Positions 44,673-53,799 of a stretch of 64,000 nucleotides of DNA are shown here, piece by piece; positions within the stretch are counted from its first letter, which is position 1; each line of letters opens with the position of its first letter. The translations under genes were made by a program, and so were the position numbers. Under the pieces are notes generated by a model. The model was not told the origin of the DNA, did no database searches, and saw only the letters and a program-made list of their open reading frames with translations. This stretch comes from Oceanobacillus damuensis (GTDB lineage Bacteria > Bacillota > Bacilli > Bacillales > Amphibacillaceae). Where the stretch lies: NCBI RefSeq assembly GCF_001618145.1, contig NZ_LQNF01000005.1, positions 124,001 through 188,000 on the forward strand, given 5' to 3'.

Positions 44673-44927
44673 AATTACCTCAGCTCCTATTTGTAAATAT
44701 GAGTTCTATTATATATGAAAAGTTAAAAAATTTAAAAGAAACTGCACTAGGTCTTTAAAACGGCTCTTCTTTTCTTGGTAAATGGGTAAATTTATGCAAA
44801 AGAAAAAAGTGTCTGCCCTTACTGTTTAAGCTTTAACACAATAGGGAACAGCCACTTTGAATGAAAACATACTGGGGAATGCCGCTTGCATCCCTGCTTA
44901 TATAGTTAGAAGATTTTTTCCAATGTC

Positions 44928-45365
44928 CTATGATTGAGGTGCAGATGGTGTTGAAATACTTGAAAGTGCCTGTTCAGCCTCATTCGCATATTGATTTTGT
45001 ACAGCGAGGTCTCCCAATGCGACCATTCCTACGATCTGGCCGTTTTCGACAACCGGCAGCCGGCGGATTTGCTGTTGTGCCATTAACTGTGCAGCCTGGT
45101 GCACATCCATATCAGGTGTACCCTGAACCACTTGCTGTGCTGTCATTACTTGGGAAACTTGTGTTTGCGCGTTTTGCCCTTGTGCTGTTGTACGTAAAGT
45201 AATGTCCCGGTCGGTTATAATACCAACCATCTGTCCACTATTATTTACGACCGGGATTGCCCCAACATTGTACTGGCTCATAAGAGCAGCCGCTTCTTGA
45301 ACAGATTGCGTTTCGTTAACTGTCATAACATGAGACGTCATAATATCTCTTAATGATTGTGACAT
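44928..45365 (-). CDS. CBS-domain pair protein
   Basis: A 145-residue protein made of two CBS domains (about 5-60: VNETQSVQEAAALMSQYNVGAIPV; about 70-125: MDVHQAAQLMAQQQIRRLPV) and a short Gln/Ser-rich tail. Such stand-alone proteins bind adenine nucleotides and resemble YhcV/YkuL-type stress proteins; the target is unknown. Strong GGAGG ribosome binding site. Confidence 0.92.
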   Translation of the reverse strand: MSQSLRDIMTSHVMTVNETQSVQEAAALMSQYNVGAIPVVNNSGQMVGIITDRDITLRTTAQGQNAQTQVSQVMTAQQVVQGTPDMDVHQAAQLMAQQQIRRLPVVENGQIVGMVALGDLAVQNQYANEAEQALSSISTPSAPQS

Positions 45366-45652
45366 ACATTTTACCTCCCTATTTTTGATACATTATAGGT
45401 TGGTTTATTTTTGGAAAGTTATGCATAACAGGTTTTTTACACTAATATCTCGAGGCTGTCGGAGGTTTTGGAGCGTTCGAGCTATGTGATAAAGGATGCT
45501 GCGCTTATTTTCATTTTTCAGCATTGAGGAAGTGCGGGAGGCTCATAACCTTGTTATCAGAGAGGCTTCTTTATTGATAACAATTACTGCCAGGTATATG
45601 ATATATCTTATGAATACTTCGCATTTCGTCAATTCTAATTGGGGGTAAAAAG

Positions 45653-47119
45653 ATGAGTGAATCTCTAGACAGCGCCAGTCGTCCGAAGTATGGTATCCTT
45701 GCCATTTTGATGATTGGTGCCTTTATTTCGTTTTTAAATAATACATTATTGAACGTTGCACTGCCTTCAATTATGGTAGATTTAAACGTTACGACGGCTA
45801 CTGCCCAATGGTTGAGTACAGGCTATATGTTAGTTAACGGTATCTTGATCCCGGCTACCGCCTTTCTCATACAAAAGTTTTCCGTGCGCCATTTATTTTT
45901 GGCGGCAATGCTCCTATTTTCCTTAGGGACGGTGCTGGCCGGATTTGCTCCAGTATTCGAGGTCCTGCTTGCAGGCCGCATGATTCAGGCATCCGGTTCA
46001 GCGATCATGATGCCGCTTTTAATGAATGTTATCCTTGTTAGTTTCCCTGTGGCAAAACGTGGTTCTGCCATGGGGGTGCTTGGACTGATTCTCATGTTCG
46101 CACCAGCCATCGGCCCGACGCTTTCCGGTTGGATTGTGGAGCATTATAATTGGAGAATGCTGTTCCACTTTATTGCACCAATCGCGATTGCTATTCTTCT
46201 GCTCGGCTTTTTCTTATTAAAGGATAAGAAAGATAAAGTGAACATTGATTTTGATGGTTTCTCCCTCATCTTATCCAGCATTGGCTTTGGTGGTTTGCTT
46301 TACGGATTCAGCTCCGCGGGGTCCCTTGGGTGGAGCAATCCTCAAGTTTATATTTCACTTGTTGCCGGTATTATTTCGCTGGTCTTGTTTATTCTGCGTC
46401 AGAGCAAATTAAAACAGCCGATGCTGCATTTTGGTGTGTTCCGCTTTCCCATGTTTTCATTGGCCGCAATTCTTATGATTGTAATTAACATGGCGATGTT
46501 TTCGGGATTTATGCTATTGCCGATCTACGTACAGACAATTCTTGGAGTTTCCCCGATGGAAGCCGGATTAATGCTATTACCGGGAGCGATTGTCAGTGCA
46601 TTAATGTCTCCGGTGACCGGAAGACTGTTTGATAAGTATGGCGGGAAAATCCTGGCAATTACAGGGTTGACCCTGATGATGGGAACGACTTATGCGCTTA
46701 GCAATTTAACGTTCGAAACGGGCTATTACTACTTAATGCTCGTCCATGTTATCCGGATGTTTGGGATGTCCATGGTGATGATGCCTGTGCAGACCAATGG
46801 TTTGAATCAATTGCCGGTCGAATTTTATCCGCATGGTACAGCAATGAACAATACATTGAACCAAATATCAGGCGCAATCGGTACTGCCCTGATCATTACC
46901 GTTATGGCCACTCGTGAAAAGGGCTACGCTGACAAGTTAACGGAAGCAGTAGTTGGACAGCCAACTGCTGAGGTACAACAGCAAATCGCACTGGAAGCAA
47001 TGCTTGGCGGAATCAATGATGCGTTCTTCGTGTCCACCCTTGTCATTATTGTGGCACTAATTCTAGCATTCTTTATGAAACGCGCCACCCCAGCAGACGA
47101 TAAGATCCAACTTAAATAA
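45653..47119 (+). CDS. MFS drug exporter, DHA2 (EmrB/QacA) family
   Basis: A 488-residue transporter with about 14 membrane helices. Family marks: FLNNTLLNVALPSIMVDL (motif D1), WLSTGYMLVNGILIP, RMIQASGSAIMMPL and GPTLSGWIVEHYNWRMLF (motif C). It probably exports drugs, lipids or similar by proton antiport (LmrB-like). Single-gene unit with a GGGGG ribosome binding site; no adjacent regulator. Confidence 0.92.
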   Translation: MSESLDSASRPKYGILAILMIGAFISFLNNTLLNVALPSIMVDLNVTTATAQWLSTGYMLVNGILIPATAFLIQKFSVRHLFLAAMLLFSLGTVLAGFAPVFEVLLAGRMIQASGSAIMMPLLMNVILVSFPVAKRGSAMGVLGLILMFAPAIGPTLSGWIVEHYNWRMLFHFIAPIAIAILLLGFFLLKDKKDKVNIDFDGFSLILSSIGFGGLLYGFSSAGSLGWSNPQVYISLVAGIISLVLFILRQSKLKQPMLHFGVFRFPMFSLAAILMIVINMAMFSGFMLLPIYVQTILGVSPMEAGLMLLPGAIVSALMSPVTGRLFDKYGGKILAITGLTLMMGTTYALSNLTFETGYYYLMLVHVIRMFGMSMVMMPVQTNGLNQLPVEFYPHGTAMNNTLNQISGAIGTALIITVMATREKGYADKLTEAVVGQPTAEVQQQIALEAMLGGINDAFFVSTLVIIVALILAFFMKRATPADDKIQLK

Positions 47120-47121
47120 TA

Positions 47122-47150
47122 GGTGCCTGTCACTTCTCGGTTTTTGTCGA
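47122..47150. repeat. GTGCCTGTCAC-type repeat
   Basis: GGTGCCTGTCACTTCTCGG then TTTTTGTCGA; begins two bases after the MFS stop codon (47119). The remaining 47151-47430 shows no gene or clear promoter. Confidence 0.75.
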
Positions 47151-47430
47151 ATAATATTTATAGTTGTGCAGCCCGAAGAGTGCAGGCTTGTTCCGGTACC
47201 AAGTATTTCTGTTGAAAAATAAAAACAAAAAAAACCTTCCATTTTCTCTTTGATGAAAATTAAAAGACTATTTATTTACATCGGATCCGGCCTTGCTGCA
47301 CTCCAGCAGAAAGTGGTTTCACACAGCAAGCCGGACTAGCCTTGTTGGTTTCGTGAAGCTGCATATGGGTAATATTACTAATGGATTCTTAATAAGCTCA
47401 AATGTATGGATTCAGACAGGAGGTTATCAA

Positions 47431-47862
47431 ATGGCAAGTGGAAAACACACTGTTCCAGTGGAACGTCCAATTGAAACGGTATGGGATTTTGTCAGCAATA
47501 TCAATAATTGGGCGCCATTGGTTCCTGGCTATATAGAGCATAAGATTATAGATGACAAACAGTCCACATGGAAATTTGTCAGTGATATTGGCGTCATCAA
47601 AAGGACACTGCATATGAAGGTAACTATCACAAACTGGCAGGAGCCGACCAAAGTAACCTTTGACCTGAAAGGAATCAATGAAAAATTTACAGGCTCTGGT
47701 TATTTTGAAGCGGAACAAATAACGGATACCAGTACGAGCATTACGGGTTATCTTGAAATAAAACCAGGTGGCCTACTTGCACCTGCAATCAAACCGGCAC
47801 TCAAATCAGTGATACCGAAAACGACAAAAGGGCTTACCGAAGCAATCGCCACCGAAGTCTAG
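47431..47862 (+). CDS. SRPBCC-family protein (CoxG-like)
   Basis: A 143-residue START/Bet v1-like protein of the CoxG (carbon monoxide dehydrogenase subunit G-like) group: VPVERPIETVWDFVSNINNWAPLVPG at the N-terminus and a closing amphipathic helix. Binds a hydrophobic ligand; no CO dehydrogenase genes are nearby, so the name is structural only. ATG 47431 follows AGGAGGT by seven bases; the open frame extends further upstream but does not look coding. Confidence 0.87.
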   Translation: MASGKHTVPVERPIETVWDFVSNINNWAPLVPGYIEHKIIDDKQSTWKFVSDIGVIKRTLHMKVTITNWQEPTKVTFDLKGINEKFTGSGYFEAEQITDTSTSITGYLEIKPGGLLAPAIKPALKSVIPKTTKGLTEAIATEV

Positions 47863-47866
47863 ATGC

Positions 47867-47935
47867 GGTGCCTGTCACTTCCCGAATTTTGTCGAAAACC
47901 GAACAGTGCCAGGCACCACCCGAATTTTGTCGAAA
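47867..47935. repeat. Inverted pair of GTGCCTGTCAC-type repeats
   Basis: GGTGCCTGTCACTTCCCG and, after 26 bases, the inverted GTGCCAGGCACC followed by CCCGAATTTTGTCGAAAG. The arms can pair, so the two units form one hairpin. It lies right after the CoxG-like gene. Confidence 0.78.
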
Positions 47936-47939
47936 GAGA

Positions 47940-47977
47940 AAGGCTGTCCAAGGGGAAGGAATTCTCCAGACAGCCTT
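47940..47977. terminator. Terminator between convergent genes
   Basis: AAGGCTGTC / GACAGCCTT stem with an inner AAGG/CCTT-like loop region; T-rich on the minus strand (TTTCTCTTTC) and moderately on the plus (ACTTCTT). Confidence 0.75.
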
Positions 47978-48009
47978 ACTTCTTATTAGTATGGATGGAT
48001 GGGTAATTA

Positions 48010-48450
48010 CTATTGCGCTCTAAACTCCAGCACTTTACCTTTCTTGCTTTTAAAAATATCGTTCAACAGACTTAAAATGCATGCTCCATCTTTCGGAAAA
48101 AGATTCAGTATGTAGTCTACTCCCTCTTCATTTCCGAATATCCAACGATCCAATTCCTTATCATCATAGTCCGGATGGGTGATCTGGTAATAGATTCCGA
48201 CCTTAATTGTCTCATTAAAGAAATTGCCCCCTGTTGGATCGTAAATAAAGCATTCATCATTGTATTGATTTTTGACAACGCCAAGTCTGAGCTTTCTTAT
48301 CAAATTATAATTAAGAATATGATCCTCCACTCCATACAACCTTTCGACTGCCCCCTCCTCGAAAGGTGTATTTGTAACCACATCAAACCTGTTCCACTGG
48401 TTCAGTTCTGATAAATCCACATAAAACATATTCTTTTTCTTCAAATGCAT
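48010..48450 (-). CDS. Hypothetical protein, paralogue of 39061-39507
   Basis: A 146-residue soluble protein of unknown family; shares EGAVERLYGV, LGVVKN, VGIYYQITHPDYDDKELDR and KKGKVLEFR with the protein at 39061-39507. A good AGGAGGGG ribosome binding site precedes ATG 48450. Single-gene unit. Confidence 0.78.
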   Translation of the reverse strand: MHLKKKNMFYVDLSELNQWNRFDVVTNTPFEEGAVERLYGVEDHILNYNLIRKLRLGVVKNQYNDECFIYDPTGGNFFNETIKVGIYYQITHPDYDDKELDRWIFGNEEGVDYILNLFPKDGACILSLLNDIFKSKKGKVLEFRAQ

Positions 48451-48570
48451 TTTAGACCCCTCCTTTAGAATCTGTCTGTATATTTTAGACTATACTCAAC
48501 CATAAAAAGCAGTATAGATCAACCAAATCCTCTTTTTTAATTTTGACAAACTGATAGTTCAATATCCTAC

Positions 48571-49014
48571 TCAGGCCTCTGCAACATGTTTGACTCGTTC
48601 GACAAATTCAACAACCACTTTATCAGATGCAAACATTAATGGGAATCTGGCAAACCATCTCAAGGGATGGTTGGTAGTCGTATATTTGAAGTAAGTTTTG
48701 TTTTCATTTAACTTTTTCATTTCATATCGGGCCGTAATTTCAAACATATCGGCAAGTGTAAAACTAATTTTAAGATTTTTATACTCTGGTTTGTTTAAAT
48801 ATTCCACTGTCTCCACATCATACTCCTCGATGCGTTTTCCTTCCTTATATTTTTCCCGATACACACTTCCAACCACTTTCTTTGTTATTTTCACAGGTTT
48901 ACGGACAACAACTTGAGGCATAATTTGCTGCGTATTTTCCAGAGGCCCATCAAAAAAAAGCCAGACTAGTTCGATGGGTGCGTTTATTTCTAACGCTTTT
49001 GACCATTCCTTCAC
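48571..49014 (-). CDS. SRPBCC-family protein
   Basis: A 147-residue START/Bet v1-like protein (KALEINAPIELVWLFFDGPLEN at the N-terminus; predicted beta-rich core; C-terminal helix VVVEFVERVKHVAE). Probably binds a small hydrophobic ligand; specific function unknown. Starts with GTG seven bases after GGAGG. Confidence 0.8.
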   Translation of the reverse strand: MKEWSKALEINAPIELVWLFFDGPLENTQQIMPQVVVRKPVKITKKVVGSVYREKYKEGKRIEEYDVETVEYLNKPEYKNLKISFTLADMFEITARYEMKKLNENKTYFKYTTTNHPLRWFARFPLMFASDKVVVEFVERVKHVAEA

Positions 49015-49152
49015 TCGAATACCTCCATCAGGATTAGGTCTATGATAAACATATCACTATCTTTTCCCAGCCATCGTATCATTCCTTATTAATGTCATTC
49101 ATTCAATCAAGATTGTATACTAGGATTATATCAAATAAGGGAGGATTTCAAT

Positions 49153-49491
49153 ATGTTTATTGTTACGAATAGAATCAAGACTAAAAAGGGAATGGCGGCA
49201 AAAATGGCTCCAATGTTCACCAAACCAGGCCCACTTCAGAAAATGGAAGGTTTTCATAAAGTAGAAGTATTAGTAACCCAAAATATCGAAGAATACGATG
49301 AAATGAATGTCAATATGTATTGGGAAAATCTCGAAAACTTCACGGTCTGGAGAAACAGTGATCATTTCAGAGAGGCCCACAGTGGCAGTAAACCTGATCC
49401 GGAAAAAGAATCACCGATTATCGGAAGTGAAATCGTTATTTCAGAAATTGCATCAACTATTAATGCTCTTCCCGAAGCTGAACAGGAATAG
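49153..49491 (+). CDS. Heme-degrading monooxygenase, HmoA-like
   Basis: A 112-residue ABM-fold (IsdG/HmoA-type) protein: FIVTNRIKTKKGMAAKMAPM at the N-terminus, VEVLVTQNIEEYDEMNVNMYW, then WRNSDHFREAHSG with the histidine that binds heme iron in this family. It would open heme to release iron. GGGAGG precedes ATG 49153. Single-gene unit. Confidence 0.87.
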   Translation: MFIVTNRIKTKKGMAAKMAPMFTKPGPLQKMEGFHKVEVLVTQNIEEYDEMNVNMYWENLENFTVWRNSDHFREAHSGSKPDPEKESPIIGSEIVISEIASTINALPEAEQE

Positions 49492-49596
49492 GGTTAGTTG
49501 TTCCATAACCAGTATTTCCATATCAGAAACTTTGGCAGGTGGTTTGCTGCACTGGTGAAAACAGGAAATCTTATGCCTTCCTATTCGCAAATAACC

Positions 49597-49626
49597 AAAC
49601 CCCTTTCTCTTCTTGGAAGGGGTTTT
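49597..49626 (+). terminator. Terminator downstream of the HmoA-like gene
   Basis: AAACCCCTT / AAGGGGTTT stem with a 12-base loop, followed by TAAATTGC; also usable for the minus-strand small gene. Confidence 0.75.
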
Positions 49627-49678
49627 AAATTGCATTAAAAGATTTCTGGCGCGTAACTAGAGATGGAGAGCACCGTTT

Positions 49679-49834
49679 CTAAAAAAGAAAATTTCTCAGT
49701 GAAAGTATCCCGTACAGCAAAACAGCACCGACAACAAGAAATAATCCAATGATTGTAAATCCATATAAAAATCCTTTTCCTGCCGAAAATAAATCCATAA
49801 ATAAATTCCTGAAAGAATCAAGTACCTTGTTCAT
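49679..49834 (-). CDS. Small membrane protein, 51 aa
   Basis: A 51-residue protein with one hydrophobic helix (GFTIIGLFLVVGAVLLYGIL) preceded by an amphipathic MNKVLDSFRNLFMDLFSAGK. GGGAGTG lies seven bases before ATG 49834. Function unknown. Confidence 0.65.
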   Translation of the reverse strand: MNKVLDSFRNLFMDLFSAGKGFLYGFTIIGLFLVVGAVLLYGILSLRNFLF

Positions 49835-49928
49835 CTATCGACACTCCCTGCGACACACTATTGTTAAAGACATCCATTACGATTGATTGATCTTTTCTCT
49901 TAACCCAAAGTAAAAGATTTTATACGAT

Positions 49929-50258
49929 CTAAAGGATTTTTGTACCATTTTCAACAAATTCATCAGGCTTTAAAAGAACAACATCCCCTTCTTCCGGAAC
50001 ACCACCAATTACCAATACTTCTGATTTAAAACCTGCAATGCGTCTTGGGGGAAAATTTACTACTGCAGTAACTTGGCGGCCGATAAGTTTTTTTGGTTCA
50101 TACCTTTTGGTGATTTGTGCAGAAGAATTTTTCACACCTATTTCCCCGAAATCAATCTCTAATTTTATTGCTGGTTTTCTCGCTTCCGGAAATGGTTCTG
50201 CCTTCGTCACCGTACCAATCCGAATGTCCAGCTTCATAAAATCTTCAATCGTTACCAA
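49929..50258 (-). CDS. csaA: CsaA, tRNA-binding-domain chaperone
   Basis: A 109-residue tRNA_bind (OB-fold) protein. The sequence [20 protein letters not shown] and [35 protein letters not shown] match B. subtilis CsaA nearly residue for residue; CsaA is described as a dimeric chaperone linked to protein export. Starts with TTG at 50258 after AAAGGGGTG. Confidence 0.93.
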   Translation of the reverse strand: MVTIEDFMKLDIRIGTVTKAEPFPEARKPAIKLEIDFGEIGVKNSSAQITKRYEPKKLIGRQVTAVVNFPPRRIAGFKSEVLVIGGVPEEGDVVLLKPDEFVENGTKIL

Positions 50259-50472
50259 AACAACACCCCTTTTTTTGTAATTTTAGCATTTCATCTCAAA
50301 ATTTGATATATTATTCCGTAATTTAATTTTATCACAAGTATACAAACTATTGGAATAAAACAAATTTCTTATAAAATAATATGGAATTTAAAATTACTCC
50401 CTTCACTTAAGTTGCTGTCACTTCCCGAAATTAGCGTTTCCTGCCAATTCAATAACTATATCAAAATTATAT

Positions 50473-51168
50473 TTAAGACAAGATCCCTCTCCTGAACAAT
50501 TCAGCTACTGCGTGAACGCGATTGGATGCATCCAATTTCTTTATTGCCAATTTGACATACTGTTTGACTGTTAGTTCACTGATACCCAGGGAGTGAGCAA
50601 TTTCTTTTGTAGTCTCCCCAGAGGATATTTTTTTCATTACTTCAAATTCTCTATTGCTTAATAGTTTATCATTCTCATTATAGGAGGGGGCTTGCAGGAT
50701 TAACCCAACCTGCTTGCTGAATTCAGTCAGGCAACTTAGCATTTCCTCGCCAAATTCTGCGTCATTTTCAATTCTTTCACTATAAATAAAACCTATGACC
50801 GATGTTCCGCTTAGAATCGGTGTTATTAAAAAAGAAGTTATATTCGAATCGATGACATAGTTGCTGCTCGTTTTCTCAAAAAGTTCACGGTCCCCATAAA
50901 ACTTTGCTTGCTTTTGATTGATAGCTGCCATGATCGTGGGTAGAGTTCTGATATCATATCTCAAATCATGAATATACTTAATCTCATTTTGTTGCATCGA
51001 GATGATCCCTTCTCCCAGGTACCCAATTGGAGAGTAGCGGCAAAGGAATGCATCCAAGACTGGAAATATATCTATATATGTCTCAAGTACTGCAATTATT
51101 TGTTTTTCGTGTGAAGCTACGTTCTCTATTTCATATAATTTCTCTAAAAAGGTAGACGTTTTTATCAT
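50473..51168 (-). CDS. LuxR-type regulator with GAF-like domain
   Basis: A 231-residue regulator: N-terminal GAF-like sensory domain (about 15-155; FLITPILSGTSVIGFIYSER) and a C-terminal LuxR helix-turn-helix (about 165-231; LSNREFEVMKKISSGETTKEIAHSLGISELTVKQYV). It is divergent from the alcohol dehydrogenase gene with 163 bp between starts, so it probably regulates it. ATG 51168 follows AAGGAGTT; the open frame extends upstream to 51228. Confidence 0.88.
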   Translation of the reverse strand: MIKTSTFLEKLYEIENVASHEKQIIAVLETYIDIFPVLDAFLCRYSPIGYLGEGIISMQQNEIKYIHDLRYDIRTLPTIMAAINQKQAKFYGDRELFEKTSSNYVIDSNITSFLITPILSGTSVIGFIYSERIENDAEFGEEMLSCLTEFSKQVGLILQAPSYNENDKLLSNREFEVMKKISSGETTKEIAHSLGISELTVKQYVKLAIKKLDASNRVHAVAELFRRGILS

Positions 51169-51331
51169 GATACTAACTCCTTTTAGGGTAGATGAACTAT
51201 ACAATTTTGGTAATATACTAATTTCCATGAATATTATACCATTAAATCATGAAAGCGTTATCTAAAAATATTGAGAACGAAATATTATTAAAGATGCTTT
51301 TCAAATAAAAAATAGACAGGGAGAGATTCTA

Positions 51332-52366
51332 ATGAAAGCTCTAGTATTGGAAGATATTCAAAAAGCAGTAGTAAAGGACGTTCCTGCACCTGAAATCGAT
51401 CACGATGGCATTTTAATCAAAACAATGGCAAATGGCGTTTGCAGAAGTGATTGGCATGTGTGGGTAGGAGATCATGGTATTGTACAGCCAATCATCGGTC
51501 ATGAATTCTGTGGGATTGTTGAGGAAGTTGGTAATAACGTGAAGAATTTCAAGCGTGGCGATCGAGTCATTATTCCTTTTTCGGGTAGTGATGGAACATG
51601 CCCACATTGTATTGCCGGTGACACCCACCTTTGTGATTCCTTCATTGTACCTGGGACTGCATACCAAGGAGGGTATGGTGAATATGTTGCAGTGCCTAAG
51701 GGAGATAGAAATGCGATTCCTTTGCCGGAGAATCTTAGTTTCTCAGATGCTGCAGCATTAGGATGTCGGTTCATGACTGCCTATCACGGAGTTGTAGATC
51801 GTGTACATGTACTGCCTGGAGAAAATGTTGTCGTTTATGGTTGTGGCGGAATTGGTCTATCTGCTATTCATATTGCTTCTTCCATGGGGGCAAATGTAAT
51901 TGGCGTAGATATAAATGACTCAAATCTTGAACTCGCAAAAAAGCTTGGGGCAGATTACACCATCAACAGCAAAAACAATGACCCGGTAGAAGCAGTAAAA
52001 GAGCTGACAAAAGGCGGAGCGGATGTTTCCGTTGATGCATTGGGAATTACAGAAACATGCCTGAACGGAATCAACAGTTTGAAAAAAGGCGGCCGTCATC
52101 TACAGGTTGGAGTTACATCAAAAAAAGAAGCTGGCTTTATATCAATCCCAGTAGATGACATGGTTCTCAATGAAAAATCATTTATCACCACTCTTGGAAT
52201 TCCCGCATATCGATTTGGTTCCCTTTTGGAACAAGTGGCACAGGATAAATTGCAGCCCGGTAAAATGGTAACACGAAACATTAAACTGTCCGAGGTAGAA
52301 GGAATTTTTGAAGATATGAGTAATTTCAAAACTACAGGGACGTTTGTAGTTACGGATTACAGCTAA
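51332..52366 (+). CDS. Zinc-dependent alcohol dehydrogenase
   Basis: A 344-residue medium-chain dehydrogenase: catalytic-zinc ligands Cys (GVCRSDWHVW) and GHEFCG, a reduced structural-zinc loop CPHCIAGDTHLC, and the NAD-binding GCGGIGLSAIHIASSMGANV. The acidic residue after strand two (GVDIND) points to NAD. Substrate unknown. Single gene, divergent from a LuxR-type regulator; followed by a terminator. Confidence 0.92.
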   Translation: MKALVLEDIQKAVVKDVPAPEIDHDGILIKTMANGVCRSDWHVWVGDHGIVQPIIGHEFCGIVEEVGNNVKNFKRGDRVIIPFSGSDGTCPHCIAGDTHLCDSFIVPGTAYQGGYGEYVAVPKGDRNAIPLPENLSFSDAAALGCRFMTAYHGVVDRVHVLPGENVVVYGCGGIGLSAIHIASSMGANVIGVDINDSNLELAKKLGADYTINSKNNDPVEAVKELTKGGADVSVDALGITETCLNGINSLKKGGRHLQVGVTSKKEAGFISIPVDDMVLNEKSFITTLGIPAYRFGSLLEQVAQDKLQPGKMVTRNIKLSEVEGIFEDMSNFKTTGTFVVTDYS

Positions 52367-52373
52367 GTTTCCC

Positions 52374-52404
52374 AAAGGGCTGTTTCTGTTAAAGGCAGCC
52401 CTTT
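52374..52404 (+). terminator. Terminator of the alcohol dehydrogenase gene
   Basis: AAAGGGCTG / CAGCCCTTT perfect 9-bp stem; 8 bases past the stop codon. Confidence 0.82.
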
Positions 52405-52463
52405 ATCACGTCTGTCCTTTACTGGTAACCAGAGATGTGCAAAAGATAAGATGTGCAACTTAC

Positions 52464-53441
52464 TTACAAATCCATTTTTATTCTCTTTATTTCATCTACT
52501 GATAACCCGGTTACTTCTGATATTAATTCCATTGATAGGTCCTTGTTCAACATACCACGTGCTGCCTGTTCTATACCTTTTTCGATTCCCTGTTCAATTC
52601 CCTTTTTAATACCATGTTCGATTCCCTGTTTCATTCCTTTTCTTTTTCCCCGTTCTTCCCACGAATTGGATAGCTTAAAAATTTCCTCTGCATTTTCCAT
52701 TTCTGAAATCTCTTTCATCAGATTTTCCTCCTCTTTTTTATCAAGTTTTAAATAAGTTTCAAAAAAGTCATTTACAAACCGGGAGTCTGCTGGGTTTAAC
52801 CGCATACGTACAAGCATATTCAGAAATTCCTTTTTGACCTGGACTTTCTCATTTTCCTTGTAGCCCATCTTACTCAGCAGCGCGGCAGCTACAGGGTTAT
52901 CTGATTTGAGGTAATCCCGCCAATTTTTCTTTTTCAATTCCAAAATAAAAAAATTGAACGTCAAGACGTGAAAAAAAGGAAATCTAAGCTCGATTCTGTC
53001 GCTCTCATTGCGATTTTCACTGTAGCTGAATACGGCTATCGGTAAGATTGGTTTTCTATACCTATTATACAACAAAGTGAAATATTGAAACATTCTCTCT
53101 GGAAAGTTTGGATCTGGATAGCTCTGCGGCTCAATATGGATAATGATAAAAGTTTCCTCACCACTCAATTTCGTTTCGATAACGATATCCGCCTTCCGAT
53201 TTGTTCCTTTTAAAAGATCTGTAAACACTTCTTCCGATAAAGGCTTAACTGAAGTAAAATCGATATTTGCCTGAACCTCAGGAAAAAAAGCTTCCAGAAA
53301 TTCTTCAAAATAGCTGTGAATCAGTTGTTTAAATAATTGGTCGTGACTTGTGTATTCATGGGAGGGTTGTTCAAGTTCTGCAGGTTGGGGCTTTTCATTG
53401 TACACTTCATGGTCTTCCAGTACGTGGGTTTTTGCAGGCAT
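52464..53441 (-). CDS. Rpn-family recombination-promoting nuclease/putative transposase
   Basis: A 325-residue PD-(D/E)XK-type protein of the Rpn/YhgA (Transposase_31-like) family: HDQLFKQLIHSYFEEFLEAFFP, catalytic NRKADIVIETK and FIIIHIEPQSY. The C-terminus carries a run of tandem GIEQGIEKGIE-type units (about residues 268-292), typical of this family. Family members are implicated in horizontal transfer-independent recombination or in defence; activity here is inferred. No flanking inverted repeat of its own was noticed. Confidence 0.9.
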   Translation of the reverse strand: MPAKTHVLEDHEVYNEKPQPAELEQPSHEYTSHDQLFKQLIHSYFEEFLEAFFPEVQANIDFTSVKPLSEEVFTDLLKGTNRKADIVIETKLSGEETFIIIHIEPQSYPDPNFPERMFQYFTLLYNRYRKPILPIAVFSYSENRNESDRIELRFPFFHVLTFNFFILELKKKNWRDYLKSDNPVAAALLSKMGYKENEKVQVKKEFLNMLVRMRLNPADSRFVNDFFETYLKLDKKEEENLMKEISEMENAEEIFKLSNSWEERGKRKGMKQGIEHGIKKGIEQGIEKGIEQAARGMLNKDLSMELISEVTGLSVDEIKRIKMDL

Positions 53442-53549
53442 ATTTACACATCCTTTATTACTTAGTTAGCAGTCTTACTAGGATGTATTTCTAACTAAAT
53501 TATATCATAATCAATAAATGGAAACAAGCGTTCTGTCTAGCCATCAGAA

Positions 53550-53578
53550 GTGCCTGTCACTTCCCGAATTTTGTCGAA
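53550..53578. repeat. GTGCCTGTCAC-type repeat
   Basis: AGTGCCTGTCACTTCCCG followed by AATTTTGTCGAAG, in the 358-bp gap between the Rpn and DHH genes. Confidence 0.75.
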
Positions 53579-53686
53579 GAATTTAATCTCCTGTCAGCCA
53601 TTAGAACCCGATTGTCACCAAGCCCTTTAGTGAGGTGACAGACTTATTCGAATGATGCAGGTAGATAGGCTTTTACCTTTTATCTG

Positions 53687-53735
53687 TTAGAAAACTTGGC
53701 ATGTGTCAAGCCTTTTCGGCGAATGACGTACTTAA
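53687..53735. repeat. AAACTTGG-type repeat, copy 2
   Basis: TTAGAAAACTTGGCATGTGT, then CAAGCCTTTTCGGCGAATGA; nearly the same as 34879-34925 over about 40 bases. Confidence 0.78.
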
Positions 53736-53737
53736 GA

Positions 53738-53767
53738 AAAAAAGCCATAGCATTGCTGCCATGGCTT
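53738..53767 (-). terminator. Terminator of the DHH gene
   Basis: On the minus strand, stem AAGCCAT / ATGGCTT with loop GGCAGCAATGCT, followed by TTTTTTTCT; directly after repeat copy 2. Confidence 0.85.
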
Positions 53768-53799
53768 CACTGTTAAGCTCGGGATATTCCAAAGACGCA

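Noticed and set aside
44673-44927. T-box or TRAP-type leader upstream of trpB
   Set aside because: No T-box core (AGGGTGGNACCGCG), no repeated GAG/TAG triplets and no terminator/antiterminator pair were seen.
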